Origin: JBFMDN01 sp040753915
GTDB lineage: Bacteria; Desulfobacterota; Desulfomonilia; Desulfomonilales; Desulfomonilaceae
Assembly: GCA_040753915.1 (NCBI GenBank)
Contig: JBFMDN010000018.1
Span: 1-64,000 of the forward strand
Direction of reading: 5' to 3'
Length of the DNA: 64,000 bases
Every line of letters begins with the position of its first letter. The first letter of the stretch is position 1. The notes beneath the pieces were generated by a model. The model searched no databases, was not told the origin of the DNA, and saw only the letters and a program-made list of their open reading frames with translations. Made by a program: the position numbers and the translations under genes. Below are positions 16,113 to 25,088 of this stretch, one piece after another.

Positions 16113-17198
16113 TTAGGATTGTTTCCCTGATTGAGGGCCGGACACGTCGGCCTCTTCGAACGTGAGCATTTCTCGCGAAATCTGCGAAGCCGCCGCGAGA
16201 ATCGAAAGTCCGAAAGCAGCGCCGGTCCCTTCACCCAACCGCATTCCCAGATCCACAATGGGCCTCAGACCGAGATCGTCCAACATCAGCTTGTGACCGA
16301 TCACAGCGGACTGGTGGCCTGAGAACAGATAGCGCTTGACTTCAGGATGAAAACGAGAAGCCAGGAGAGCGGCGGCCGTAGAAATGAAGCCGTCTACCAC
16401 CACAGGGATCCTCGCGGCGCACGCAGCCAGAATTACGCCTGCGATCCCTCCAATCTCGAAGCCCCCGACTTTCGCGAGCACGTCCAGTGGGTCGCCTGGA
16501 TCAGGCCGATTCACCTCCAGGGAGCGCTCAACTACCTTCACTTTTTTGCGCAGGGAGTCTGCATCGATGCCGGTTCCCTGGTTGACCACCTCGATAGGGT
16601 CACGCCTCAGAAGGATCGCGGCTATGGCCGAGGAAGGTGTCGTGTTTCCTATCCCCATGTCGCCCGTGCCCACGGCATGGAGTCCGCGCGATCTCTCTTC
16701 CTCAAGCACCTGGATTCCTGCTTCCAGCGAACGTATGGCTTCTTCCCGGGACATGGCTGGCCCCCGGGAAATGTCCGCGGTTCCGTCAGCGATTCTACGG
16801 TGAACCAATCTAACGAAACCGTCTTCCTCCACGGAAACCTTCTCGAGCGGCCCCGCTATGCCCATGTCAACTACGGTGAGGCGGGCACCGATATGCCGGG
16901 CAAGCACGTTTATGGCAGCGCCACCTCGAGCGAAGTTCGCAACCATCTCCCTCGTCACTTTCTGGGGGAAGAGGCTTACCCCTTGGCTGGCGACGCCATG
17001 GTCTCCCGCCATGGTGATCACCGCGAGGTCCCTGATCTCCGGTCTTGGCTCTCTTTTGATCCCTGCCAATTGAACACAGAACTCATGGAGCCGCCCCAGA
17101 CTTCCACGAGGAATGGCCAACAAGTCCTGGTAGCGTGCTGCGGCGTCCATGGCGGCCTCGTCGAGGCCGCCGATACTGCTGATAGTGCTCTCCAGCAT
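16113..17198 (-). CDS. cobT: Nicotinate-nucleotide:dimethylbenzimidazole phosphoribosyltransferase
   Basis: A 361-residue CobT, the usual length. It transfers phosphoribose from nicotinate mononucleotide to a benzimidazole base, giving the alpha-riboside phosphate used as the cobalamin lower ligand. Family motifs are present throughout: PRGSLGRL, VITMAGDHGVASQGVSLFP, GTGDMGIGNTTPSSA, VVDGFISTAAALLA, and the catalytic Glu region MRLGEGTGAAF near the C-terminus. It is cytoplasmic. It lies between bzaF and bzaC with 8-12 base gaps, the same content as the bza operons of anaerobes, and is under the upstream cobalamin riboswitch. Confidence 0.95.
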   Translation of the reverse strand: MLESTISSIGGLDEAAMDAAARYQDLLAIPRGSLGRLHEFCVQLAGIKREPRPEIRDLAVITMAGDHGVASQGVSLFPQKVTREMVANFARGGAAINVLARHIGARLTVVDMGIAGPLEKVSVEEDGFVRLVHRRIADGTADISRGPAMSREEAIRSLEAGIQVLEEERSRGLHAVGTGDMGIGNTTPSSAIAAILLRRDPIEVVNQGTGIDADSLRKKVKVVERSLEVNRPDPGDPLDVLAKVGGFEIGGIAGVILAACAARIPVVVDGFISTAAALLASRFHPEVKRYLFSGHQSAVIGHKLMLDDLGLRPIVDLGMRLGEGTGAAFGLSILAAASQISREMLTFEEADVSGPQSGKQS

Positions 17199-17210
17199 GT
17201 TATATCTCCA

Positions 17211-18524
17211 CTACGCCTTGCAACTCTTGCTGAGCGTCTCCTCAAAAAGAAGCGCTGAAGCCCTGTTTGCACAGAACTCTCCGCACATGGTGCAGACCTT
17301 GGAGTCGGAGGGAGAACGATCGTCGCGAATCCTCCTCGCGTCTTCTGGAAAGAGCGCGTTGGCGAATTGTCCGTCCCAGTCAGAATCACGTCGCGCCTTG
17401 CTCATAATAACGTCACGCACGCGGGTCCTTTCGGGCAGCTTCGAGAGGTCCCCGATATGAGCTGCCACCTTGGCCACCTTGACCCCTTCGATGACGTCCT
17501 GCTCGTTGGGAAGTGCCAGGTGTTCCGATGGAGTAATGTAACAGATCAAATCGGCCCCAAATCGTGCCGACTGCGCGGCTCCAATGGCTGCGACTACATG
17601 GTCGTAGGCAGCACCGATGTCTGTAGGCAAGGGCCCGAGCATATAGTAGGGGGCATGGTTGCTCATGCGCTTTTGGAGGATGATATTGGCTTCGATCTCG
17701 TCCATGGGCACGTGACCGGGCCCTTCTACCATCATCTGGCACCCCATTCGTCTGCCCTCTTCTGCCAATTCGCAGTTTATTAACAATTCCTGAATCATAG
17801 CTCGGTCGAAGGAATCTGCGATCGCACCTGCACGAAGCCCGTTCCCCAGAGAAAGTACTACGTCGTATTTCTTGAGGATTCCCACCACGCGATCGAACTT
17901 CTCATACAAAGGATTTTCTCTCTGATTTGCCTTCATCCAAGCCACCATGGACGTGCCGCCTTTGCTCACAAGGCCTCCGTAGCGGTAACCCTGCCTTTCC
18001 AGACGTTCGATCGTGTACAGGTTGATTCCGCAGTGGATGGCCATAAACGTTATGCCATCCTCGCACTGACGCTCGATAAGGTCGAACAGCATCTCCTCGT
18101 CGAGCCGATTGGGGTCTCCCCATTTGCGGGTCGCCTCGCAGAAGGCCTGGTAAAGCGGAACATTCCCGACAGGTAGATCTACGGCCGCTATGACTTCTCT
18201 CCTGATCCTGTCGAGGTCCCCACCGACGGAGAGCTCCATCAGGGTGTTCGCCCCGGCCTTCTTAGCCGCAATGGCCTTGCGGACTTCGGCATCAATGTCT
18301 ACGATCTCCGTCGACGTCCCGATGGAGGCGTTGATCTTTGTAGAAAGCCCCATGCCGATTCCCACCACAGAGCACTTTATGCCCTTGTTCAAAGGCACTA
18401 CGATCTGCCCTTCTGCGATGCGTTGGCGAATCAGGTCTGGAGACAGGCCTTCCATGGCGGCAATGCTCTCCATTTCCGGGGTCGTGATCCCCTTCACAGC
18501 ACATTCGACCTGCGTGAGCTCCAT
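17211..18524 (-). CDS. bzaF: 5-hydroxybenzimidazole synthase (ThiC paralogue)
   Basis: A 437-residue ThiC-superfamily radical SAM enzyme with the C-terminal cluster motif CTMCGEFC (CxxCx4C class) and ThiC-like blocks such as GANTLMELSVGGDL, GITFMAIHCGIN, MVEGPGHVP and CYITPSEHLALP. ThiC makes the thiamin pyrimidine from AIR; BzaF converts AIR to 5-hydroxybenzimidazole without oxygen. The BzaF call is based on linkage to cobT, bzaC, bzaD and bzaE and on a cobalamin, not a thiamin, riboswitch upstream. ATG 18524 is chosen because AGAGGAGG precedes it; a longer frame to 18575 runs into the riboswitch terminator. First gene of a five-gene operon. Confidence 0.88.
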   Translation of the reverse strand: MELTQVECAVKGITTPEMESIAAMEGLSPDLIRQRIAEGQIVVPLNKGIKCSVVGIGMGLSTKINASIGTSTEIVDIDAEVRKAIAAKKAGANTLMELSVGGDLDRIRREVIAAVDLPVGNVPLYQAFCEATRKWGDPNRLDEEMLFDLIERQCEDGITFMAIHCGINLYTIERLERQGYRYGGLVSKGGTSMVAWMKANQRENPLYEKFDRVVGILKKYDVVLSLGNGLRAGAIADSFDRAMIQELLINCELAEEGRRMGCQMMVEGPGHVPMDEIEANIILQKRMSNHAPYYMLGPLPTDIGAAYDHVVAAIGAAQSARFGADLICYITPSEHLALPNEQDVIEGVKVAKVAAHIGDLSKLPERTRVRDVIMSKARRDSDWDGQFANALFPEDARRIRDDRSPSDSKVCTMCGEFCANRASALLFEETLSKSCKA

Positions 18525-18550
18525 AACGCGTTCCTCCTCTCTTGTGTCGG

Positions 18551-18591
18551 CCCAAAATAAAAAATCCCCAAGCAACTATTGCTTGAGGATT
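18551..18591 (-). terminator. Intrinsic terminator of the riboswitch expression platform
   Basis: On the minus strand a 13-base stem (18579-18591 against 18563-18575, one G-T pair) with a 3-base loop is followed by TTTTATTTT. It lies between the B12 box and the bzaF start, so it is the probable off-state structure that stops transcription when cobalamin is bound. Confidence 0.85.
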
Positions 18592-18609
18592 TGCCTTCTC
18601 CGCAAACAT

Positions 18610-18908
18610 GAACCGTGATGGCAGGTCTTCTGACTCTCGGATCGACCTCTGCCCACGCCTTCCCACCCGGGCTCGGCTCCTTTGTTGCACTCATCGGCAT
18701 GCACTGTTCAGTAAACACGCAGGCTTCGAAGTACAGTGCACACCGACGCGAGAGCTGAGCTCCGAGCAGTGGCCTTCACCCGGTCATCAGCGCTCTATTG
18801 GGCTAACGACCAAGGAGCGGGCTTCGTCCCCGATTACAGCGGCGGGTCCGTCCCGGATTCTCACCGGATTCCCTATTATGCCCGAAAGGGCCACCACCAG
18901 GTTGCACG
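18610..18908 (-). ncRNA. Cobalamin riboswitch
   Basis: Read on the minus strand, the region contains the conserved core GGTGAGAATCCGGGAC, then CGCCGCTGTAATCGGGGAC (18826-18867 overall), the GACGAAGCCCG junction, a long variable arm, and the B12 box AGTCAGAAGACCTGCC at 18620-18635. The order and near-consensus sequence are diagnostic of the AdoCbl-type aptamer. It is followed by an intrinsic terminator and then bzaF, so it should act at transcription and repress the bza operon when cobalamin is abundant. Confidence 0.95.
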
Positions 18909-18921
18909 ATATAGTAAGTCA

Positions 18922-18949
18922 ATTATCGACCAGTATTCGCTCCTGTCAA
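18922..18949 (-). promoter_or_regulatory. Sigma-70 promoter of the bza operon
   Basis: Minus-strand TTGACA (18944-18949), 16 bases, then GATAAT (18922-18927). The predicted transcript start lies just upstream of the cobalamin aptamer, as expected for a riboswitch leader. Confidence 0.65.
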
Positions 18950-19190
18950 GCTTTTTTTTAAATATCCGAGCAAGCACCCAGTTACACAGATATTCTGTTT
19001 GACGGGGAGGCATGTGGTGGGGTACGTTCAGGCACGGCATATTGGGAGCCTCGTCAGCCACCTGGCGAGCCTGTTGCGGTCCTCATGCGGCCGGGGACAG
19101 GGCCACGCGACCGGATTCGGGGGTAGCCGTTCTAAGTATGGCGAGATCGTTGCACAATTTCAACTCATGATTCCGCAAGGTTATTCGACG

Positions 19191-19829
19191 ATGAAAAATC
19201 CTCTCACCGAGCCACATTCCTCGAAAACATCCGTTAAAGCAGTCCGCATGCAGCGCGAGCGAGAGTACGAGGGCAAACCGAAAGACTATCGTCACACATA
19301 CTCCGTAGTGCACGTCGATGACGGTGGAACCCTCTTCCGCTGCGACGTAGTCGGCCACGTTACTTCCCACCAGCTTATTTTCTGCACGCATTCCAACGAG
19401 CACGTCTTCTCGATGAGGCCCAACCGTAAGATCATGCCGACCGCTTGGCCTGTGACCGATGCGAAAGGTCAGCCCGTTGGTCGGATTACTCAGAAAATCC
19501 TGGGAAAAGGCGTTTGGGCAGCTACGGACTCAGCCGACAGAGAGGTTTTCCGGATCGTCGATGCAGAGCAAGCCGTTGACAGGGTCGGAAGAGCCGTTTT
19601 CGGCGGCGTGTCTTCAGCGTACTGGCTCGTGCAGGGTGACCTATTGATCGCTACCACCAGCATGGAGCCACGCGAAGCCGTAACAAAGAGAGGCATCCGT
19701 GCCTTTCTTAAGGCTTTTGTGACGCCGTCGGACTGGGTCGTGCGATTTGTCCCTGAAGCACCGGAGGTGGATCTCCGCCTCGTCACCGCCGCGATGATCC
19801 TGCTCATAGACTTCACGCAGATCGGATGA
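19191..19829 (+). CDS. Hypothetical protein, LURP-one/tubby-like fold suspected
   Basis: A 212-residue protein of unknown function. The middle (about 85-170) has alternating strand-rich segments such as GQPVGRITQKILGKGVWAATD and VFRIVDAEQ that recall the LURP-one-related/tubby C-terminal-like barrel, a fold linked to membrane lipids; this is a weak resemblance. The last residues (VTAAMILLIDFTQIG) could form a short hydrophobic helix. The ATG at 19191 has AAGG ten bases upstream; another ATG at 19167 is in frame. A hairpin repeat follows 25 bases after the stop. Divergent from the bza operon. Confidence 0.55.
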   Translation: MKNPLTEPHSSKTSVKAVRMQREREYEGKPKDYRHTYSVVHVDDGGTLFRCDVVGHVTSHQLIFCTHSNEHVFSMRPNRKIMPTAWPVTDAKGQPVGRITQKILGKGVWAATDSADREVFRIVDAEQAVDRVGRAVFGGVSSAYWLVQGDLLIATTSMEPREAVTKRGIRAFLKAFVTPSDWVVRFVPEAPEVDLRLVTAAMILLIDFTQIG

Positions 19830-19853
19830 CGAACACCAGTTACCGTTCTATGC

Positions 19854-19878
19854 TGCCACGCATTGAATGAGCGTGGCA
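19854..19878. repeat. Palindromic repeat, copy 1
   Basis: TGCCACGC (19854-19861) and GCGTGGCA (19871-19878) form an 8-base stem. The surrounding CTAT-CTGCCACGCATT-GA-AT and GCGTGGCA-TCA sequence recurs at 31530-31565 after fdhA, marking a dispersed intergenic element rather than a chance hairpin. No T-run follows. Confidence 0.6.
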
Positions 19879-20461
19879 ATCATCATAGTTGAGTGCCAGT
19901 GAGCTTTCGATGGACACTTCGTGACAACAGAGATCGAGGTCGCCGAACCGCGCCTGTGGAGCTCCTGGGTTATGGCCAACAAGATAGTGGAGAGCGGACA
20001 GTGTTTTCACGCGGTCGTCTCTGGGGCAGTTCTCGAATTGGGCTAGGACCTATTGTCAATGCGCTCCACTACTGCAAACGCCTCCAATTCCGCAGCGTAG
20101 CTTCTGGAAAAGAGTGAAACATTTTGGAGCCTGATGAAGGTCTCGCTCCCGCCTCCTGCCTCTCGCTCATCATCTCGTACATTCCACAATGTTCGCACAG
20201 GTCCTCCATATCTTTTCCACATTAACCGCCTAGACTTTTCCTAGATAAGCGAAGTCCCAGGTCATGCTGGCCGCTGTAGCTCTCACCCGCGTGAATCTAG
20301 CATCATAACAGAATGAGGGTTCAATGAACAATTCCGTTACTGCTCCGTTGCGTTTCCATGCATTGCCCATTGCATCGGTGAGTTGCTTTCAGGCTTTTCA
20401 ATCATTCTGAAACAGTGGATGCAGTCTACGGATCACACCATGGTCCATTGGGGGGGAACCT
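19879..20461. other. Gap of about 580 bases, no gene seen
   Basis: Both strands lack a reading frame with a ribosome site or recognisable product. No strong terminator, tRNA or promoter was identified. Confidence 0.45.
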
Positions 20462-20749
20462 GTGAGAATTTCGCATGAAGAGAAGGATCAACTACTCAGA
20501 CTGATTGCCGAGGGTGAGAACCTTGACATCGACGACCTGGAGGCCTTGTACCGCTGGATCGACGACTCCCATGAAGCACTGGCATTCCATCCCCTCCAAA
20601 AGCAACGGTTCGACGAATACTGCCGTTTGTCTCCCAATTCCAATTTCGCGAGGACTTATATGGGGGTGTGGATTCTCAGATTCGCTCTAGAGGAGGCCTC
20701 ATTGCAGAACAGCGATCGGCCAAACCACATCGAATTCTGCCGCGAATGA
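20462..20749 (+). CDS. Small hypothetical protein, helical
   Basis: A 95-residue acidic protein not assigned to a family. The sequence is predicted mostly helical: a first helix (EEKDQLLRLIAEG) followed by a short linker and DLEALYRWIDDSHEAL, with Trp/Tyr-rich positions. The GTG at 20462 is preceded by a G-rich GGGGGGAA stretch about 8 bases upstream. Coding status is supported by the ribosome site and a consistent amino acid composition, not by a known domain. Confidence 0.5.
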   Translation: MRISHEEKDQLLRLIAEGENLDIDDLEALYRWIDDSHEALAFHPLQKQRFDEYCRLSPNSNFARTYMGVWILRFALEEASLQNSDRPNHIEFCRE

Positions 20750-20994
20750 CCGCTTGGGAAAACGTGATTCTTCCACTTCTCTGTGGCGATCTTGAAGAAG
20801 ACATGAAGGAAAGAGCCATCAGCGGCTTTCCGTCAAGGGGCAAATTAATGAGAAGACCCAAAATCACGCCAACGTATATTAGGGACCGCCCACAGAGGGT
20901 GTCAAGGATTTCGCGCCGTCCCTCCATCATCCCACTTGGTCTGATCCCCAACACGTGCAATATTGATTTATGTACCCGGTTGAGATTCCTCTAG

Positions 20995-21297
20995 ATGCGG
21001 CAGCAACGTGGTGACCATTCCGTGAAATCCACTCTTGGCGCGATAGCTCAAAACCTAAAGAGCAAGCTCGGTTACTACCGAATGGTTTGCAGCCATCCCC
21101 GTACGCCATTGATTTCAAAGGTGCTCTTGTGGTTGGCCCTCGCCTACGTCATGTGCCCCATTGATCTCATTCCCGATTTTATTCCCGTGCTGGGGCACCT
21201 GGATGATATTGTCATAGTGCCGGGGCTAATTCTTATTGCTCTCTGGTTGATTCCTGAAGAAGTGCTGGATGAATGCGCGTCTCGCTCCGACGGCTGA
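20995..21297 (+). CDS. DUF1232 (YkvA-like) small membrane protein
   Basis: A 100-residue protein with the DUF1232 signature: SKVLLWLALAYVMCPIDLIP followed by DFIPVLGHLDDIVIVPGL. The Pro-Ile-Asp-Leu-Ile-Pro and LDD elements are diagnostic. Two hydrophobic segments (about 40-58 and 68-85) predict an inner-membrane protein; function of the family is not established. The start could be ATG 20995 or a GTG at 21022; neither has a strong ribosome site. Confidence 0.75.
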   Translation: MRQQRGDHSVKSTLGAIAQNLKSKLGYYRMVCSHPRTPLISKVLLWLALAYVMCPIDLIPDFIPVLGHLDDIVIVPGLILIALWLIPEEVLDECASRSDG

Positions 21298-21598
21298 TGC
21301 GTCGGCGTGGTGAATGCTTCGGCAATGGTGGGGCACATGGAAGGTGCGATTATGCCTCGCCGGTGGCTTCCCACCTTTGAGGAAGCCTCTGCCTGGTCCT
21401 CATCCCGGCGGAGGCCATCTCAGAGTCGAGAACGTCTTTATCGATCCGACTGGCGAGCCGTCACGGTGGAGCGCTCGCGGCGGCGGGCGACCTCTGCAGG
21501 TTGCGTGTAAGAGCCCTTTTCGGTAACATGCTCATAGGACCTTGCCATTTCAGGCGCCCAACGTCCTCGGATGTTAGCGGCCTAAAGGGAGAGCAATA
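21298..21598. other. Gap of 301 bases, no gene seen
   Basis: Only short frames without ribosome sites or known domains occur. No clear promoter or terminator was found. Confidence 0.4.
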
Positions 21599-22396
21599 TT
21601 GCCCAGTGCCTGCGACCTTCCCCTAAATGATCAGGGCAGATTTTATCACATCGACTGTCGTCCGGGCGATGTAGCTCCCTACGTGCTAGCATGCGCGAAT
21701 CCCGGTCGAGCGCATCTCATAGCTAACTTCCTCGATGAAAGGGAACTCAAGGGAAGGAATCGGGAATATGTGGTATACACGGGAGAGTACAGAGGGATTC
21801 CTGTGTCAGTGATGGGGACAGGAATCGGGGCGCCGGCAACTGCTATAGCCGTTGTGGAGGCGGCCCAGTGCCAGCCGACTGCGACTTTCATACGAATCGG
21901 GACATGCGGAGCTTTGCAGCCTGGAATCAGGCCTGGAGATCTGGTCATCACCGACGAATGTGTCCGGGAGGAGAACACTACGCACCACTATGCAAGCCCC
22001 GATCTCGTAGTCAGAGCACACCCGGAAGTGCTCGCCGCGCTGGTGAAGGCTGCCGAAAGCCTGCATTTTCGTTACCACACAGGTACCACATGTACTACCT
22101 CCGACTTCTTCGCTGGCCAAGCGAGAAAAATAGACGGATTTCCCGTTCGCGACCGGGACAAGGTCGAGCGGCTCAGGTCATGGGGCGTGTCGAACGTGGA
22201 GATGGAGATGTCGGTCTTTCTCACTCTTGCCGCCGTCTCATCGTACAATCTGAGAGCAGGCGGAGTGACCGTGGTCCTTTGCAACAGAATTGACGGGACG
22301 TGGTCAAGCTCCGAAGAGAGCGAGCTGAGATGCATCAGGGCCGGCCTGAAAGCCGTTGAAATACTTCACATGTCAGATCGGACTGCTGACAGGTAA
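21599..22396 (+). CDS. Nucleoside (uridine) phosphorylase-family protein
   Basis: A 265-residue member of the PNP/UDP phosphorylase superfamily, which cleaves nucleosides with phosphate to base and ribose-1-phosphate. Recognisable blocks are ACANPGRAHLIANFL (phosphate-binding side), SVMGTGIGAPATAI, FIRIGTCGAL near residue 98, and NVEMEMSVFLTLAA near 200, the Glu-Met-Glu segment that contacts ribose. Length fits uridine phosphorylases (about 250). The start TTG at 21599 is preceded by GGGAGAG. It stands alone, so it is probably a salvage enzyme; base preference cannot be told from sequence here. Confidence 0.82.
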   Translation: MPSACDLPLNDQGRFYHIDCRPGDVAPYVLACANPGRAHLIANFLDERELKGRNREYVVYTGEYRGIPVSVMGTGIGAPATAIAVVEAAQCQPTATFIRIGTCGALQPGIRPGDLVITDECVREENTTHHYASPDLVVRAHPEVLAALVKAAESLHFRYHTGTTCTTSDFFAGQARKIDGFPVRDRDKVERLRSWGVSNVEMEMSVFLTLAAVSSYNLRAGGVTVVLCNRIDGTWSSSEESELRCIRAGLKAVEILHMSDRTADR

Positions 22397-23351
22397 GGGG
22401 AAATGGCTGTTGCTGTAATTTACCTGAAAGTCCACTGATTGCCGGCGAGACGCCGGCGCCACGAAGACAGGAGTGCCAAGGCCCGTGGCGGCCGTCACGG
22501 GTCCCGCGAAATTCCGGGAGGTTTCGTGGTCCGTTGTGAGTGGCAGGTCATGGATGTTTGTTCCAATTGACTCATCAACCCCTCTCGATAGGAACACGCT
22601 CCTGGAACCTGTCCAGTGCTTCGATAACGCAAGGTATCCAAATCGAGACTTTCTATTGTCTGCCTGGCAAGGCGGAGATCCATACGGGGCAGGAAGCCCG
22701 ATCCTCTTCCCATAGTCCGGTAGCAGGGGGATTGGCAGCCGAAGATCCTTGTTACCGGATATAGTAGTACGTTTCTCGAAAGCGTAGCAAGTCCGTCGCG
22801 GAGTTGTCAAGACTTTTCTCCACATGACGAAGAATGTCTCTCCCAGGAATTCCCAAGCAGACAAGTCTTCACTTTTACAATGGATTTAAGGCGTTCCGGA
22901 AAAAGAAGGTATATGTGATTCTTCCTTTCAACAATTACGTTGCCAACATCGACACGGCCATGACAGATACGTACGCGGTAGGCAAGATCTTACATCCGGA
23001 ACGATTCTCAGGTATTGAGGTCAGGAAAAGGGCGATGAGATGTACTCCTTTCTGCTGGAGAAGCCGGTCTATGAAAAAATGGAGGAAGTTTTCGGACCAC
23101 TGGGGTCAGTCCTGTCCCGTCGAGCCTGAAGGTAGCTGCAAGACCTCTTCGTCTGGCATCGTTTCCGAATGACAGCCTGGAAAAGCGCAAAGGTTTCAGG
23201 TAATCCCCTGCGACTGCGTGGAGTCATGCGCGCACTGGTCACCCATCGCGTCTCAGCCGGCACCACCCGCTTCCCGAAATACAACGTTCCACGTCTGGGA
23301 AATTACTGCTATAGTGTTTACACGAGCACACCTGCTCGCGGGACGGTGCGC
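22397..23351. other. Long gap with one palindromic repeat, no gene seen
   Basis: A 955-base stretch without a supportable gene. At 22441-22457 a hairpin GCCGGCG-AGA-CGCCGGC begins a dispersed-looking repeat that runs on through CGCCACGAAGACAGGAGTGCC. It may also end transcription after the phosphorylase gene. A frame at 22834-23172 was considered and rejected. A weak AT-rich island lies at 22880-22960. Confidence 0.5.
22441..22457. repeat. GC-rich hairpin repeat
   Basis: Perfect 7-base stem GCCGGCG/CGCCGGC with AGA loop, 44 bases after the phosphorylase-like gene. The motif and its flank look like a dispersed intergenic repeat; only one copy is present here. Confidence 0.5.
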
Positions 23352-23603
23352 ATGGCTCGAAAAAGTCAGCAACGCCCGGTGAAGGTCGCGGAATTCCTGG
23401 AGGACATGCGGTCAGGTCTCGGCGATCCCGGCCTGATGAAGAAATATCATCTGTCGGAAGCCAATCTGACCAAAGTCTTGGGCGAGCTCCTGCGAAGGGG
23501 ATTTGTCTCTGCAAGCCAGCTCGCAGAGCGATCGACGATTAGGGATTCGCAGATCATGAAGGCGTTTGTGGAGGACAAGGAGGGATTGAAAATCATCGAC
23601 TAG
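23352..23603 (+). CDS. Small protein related to the N-terminus of the PilZ protein at 23723
   Basis: An 83-residue protein. Residues 10-65 (EFLEDMRSGLGDPGLMKKYH then LSEANLTKVLGELLRRG) match in pattern the first 60 residues of the neighbouring PilZ protein (EILNDIRSGMGDDELTEKYQ, LSMKGLKRVIDRLVERK), so both carry the same helical module, possibly a helix-turn-helix-like or protein-binding unit. The ATG at 23352 was chosen because the similarity starts right after it; the upstream ribosome site is weak. The gene converges with the PilZ gene. Function unknown. Confidence 0.6.
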   Translation: MARKSQQRPVKVAEFLEDMRSGLGDPGLMKKYHLSEANLTKVLGELLRRGFVSASQLAERSTIRDSQIMKAFVEDKEGLKIID

Positions 23604-23722
23604 ACCGCACTTGAGGAGTGCACTGGCGGCCTTGTCGGGGCAAGCGATCGTGCACCCCTATTTCGGATGTTGAACCTTTTCGAGGCACACGGACGAGGCT
23701 AGGCCTGATTCTCCGCCTATTG

Positions 23723-24646
23723 TTACGATTCATCTCGCCTACGCGCTGCTTCCACGAGCAAGAACTCTCCAAGCTCGCGAATTGTGTGATCGGTCGGCTC
23801 GCACCAGGGATCGAGCACAAATTCTCCCGAGACCAAATTCATGCACTCAAAGAAAGCTGCCTCTCCGCGAAGACTGCCCAGATCGGCGTGGACCAACCTG
23901 CCCTCCTTGAGATATAGCCGCGATTCCACTCCCTGCCGCGAGACAATTCTGAGCACCGTCGTCTTTCCAATCAGCAACAGAAATTGAACCACATCTAAGA
24001 TGTCAACGTCGTCAACCCTTCCTGAGAATTTCCGAGGACGCGTTTCTCCAACCGGCGTGGTGTCACCCTCTCCCGCTATCCACTCGTGGGAAACGCTTTC
24101 TAGCGACAGATCAGGCTGGCGACCTTCAGCCCTGAGCAGAGCATTCAACTCTTCAAACCGGATTCTCGCTTTCTCTGAAATCTCAGTGATCTTGAAGCCA
24201 CACATCACGTATTTCTTCCGTTTTCCCTGAACCTTCGCCCATCGACATTCAGCCATGAATTCAACTGGTTCTGACGCATCCACTTCGTCCAGCGGGAAGC
24301 GCAGATTGATGACTTCGCCAACATTTGCTTTGATTCCAGCTACTCGAACTCCATTGTTGGAGATGTCTCGAAGAAAACCTTTCTGGGACGTTTCGCCATG
24401 GTAAACTCGCACTGGACGAAGAACACGCGTACGAGGGGACTCCCGCGCTGCCAGTCGGTCAAGGATCTTCCTGTATAGGGGGGATTTCTCGTAGAGTTCC
24501 CAGTAGCCTATGGCTTTCCTTTCCACTAGCCTATCAATAACGCGCTTCAGGCCTTTCATTGACAATTGGTACTTTTCCGTCAGTTCATCATCACCCATTC
24601 CGCTTCTGATGTCGTTCAATATTTCCCTAGCAGGAATCCTGGCCAT
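23723..24646 (-). CDS. PilZ domain protein with C-terminal DUF4388-like domain
   Basis: A 307-residue likely c-di-GMP effector. Residues 1-65 are a helical module shared with the small protein at 23352. About 70-170 form a PilZ-like barrel (RVLRPVRVYHGE, then LRDISNNGVRVAGI, matching the DxSxxG part of the c-di-GMP motif; the RxxxR part is imperfect). About 205-300 resemble DUF4388 (FSGRVDDVDILDVVQFLLLIGKTTVLRI... GRLVHADLGSLRGEAAFFECM), found in bacterial motility and signalling proteins. ATG 24646 has a G-rich ribosome site about 10 bases upstream; GTG 24658 is less well placed. No membrane segment. Confidence 0.75.
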   Translation of the reverse strand: MARIPAREILNDIRSGMGDDELTEKYQLSMKGLKRVIDRLVERKAIGYWELYEKSPLYRKILDRLAARESPRTRVLRPVRVYHGETSQKGFLRDISNNGVRVAGIKANVGEVINLRFPLDEVDASEPVEFMAECRWAKVQGKRKKYVMCGFKITEISEKARIRFEELNALLRAEGRQPDLSLESVSHEWIAGEGDTTPVGETRPRKFSGRVDDVDILDVVQFLLLIGKTTVLRIVSRQGVESRLYLKEGRLVHADLGSLRGEAAFFECMNLVSGEFVLDPWCEPTDHTIRELGEFLLVEAARRRDES

Positions 24647-25088
24647 ATCCGAAACCACCCCCCTGGCGCTTCTTTTCCATGCTATGCCTCAGCACTGCAA
24701 ATTAGGACTGCCGCCCCCCGTTCTGAAAACCGAACTAGCCTAGCGAGAGCTCCAACGGTTGCACGGGGCTCGGAAATCCGGAATCGAGCACGACTGACAG
24801 TGTAGCCCCCGATTTCGCTGGTGTCTACTGAGCGAGCTTCCGGCAACGCCTCCAGTATAATTCACGTGCTCAGACTTCGCCAGATCATTCTGTCTTCCTG
24901 CACGTGCCCCTATGACCTCTGTGAAAGAAGGCCCATACCGCGGATCTCGGGTGCACCAAGCCAGATGATGGATTCAAATGGGATGTTCGGCACCTTGCCG
25001 GACACCCGTCGGTACGGTAAGAAAGGGATAAGAAACGAGCTGTGTCGTTTATCCCTATTTCGACGCATGGGCAAGGAAGGAAGGCGTC
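24647..25088. other. Gap of 442 bases, no gene seen
   Basis: Between the divergent PilZ and YheT-like genes. It should hold both promoters, but no element near consensus was recognised and no coding frame is supported. Confidence 0.4.

Noticed and set aside
17211..18575. Calling the ThiC-family gene thiC
   Set aside because: The cobalamin riboswitch and the cobT/bzaCDE neighbours favour 5-hydroxybenzimidazole synthase; no thiamin genes or TPP riboswitch are present.
20668..20994. 108-codon frame overlapping the small protein at 20462
   Set aside because: Overlaps a better supported gene and has basic, low-complexity composition without a domain.
22373..22864. 163-codon minus-strand frame
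   Set aside because: Its translation includes a peptide arising from a palindromic repeat and nothing resembling a fold; no ribosome site.
22834..23172. 112-codon plus-strand frame
   Set aside because: No recognisable domain, no good ribosome site, and the last part is rich in Cys, Ser and Arg as in out-of-frame translation.
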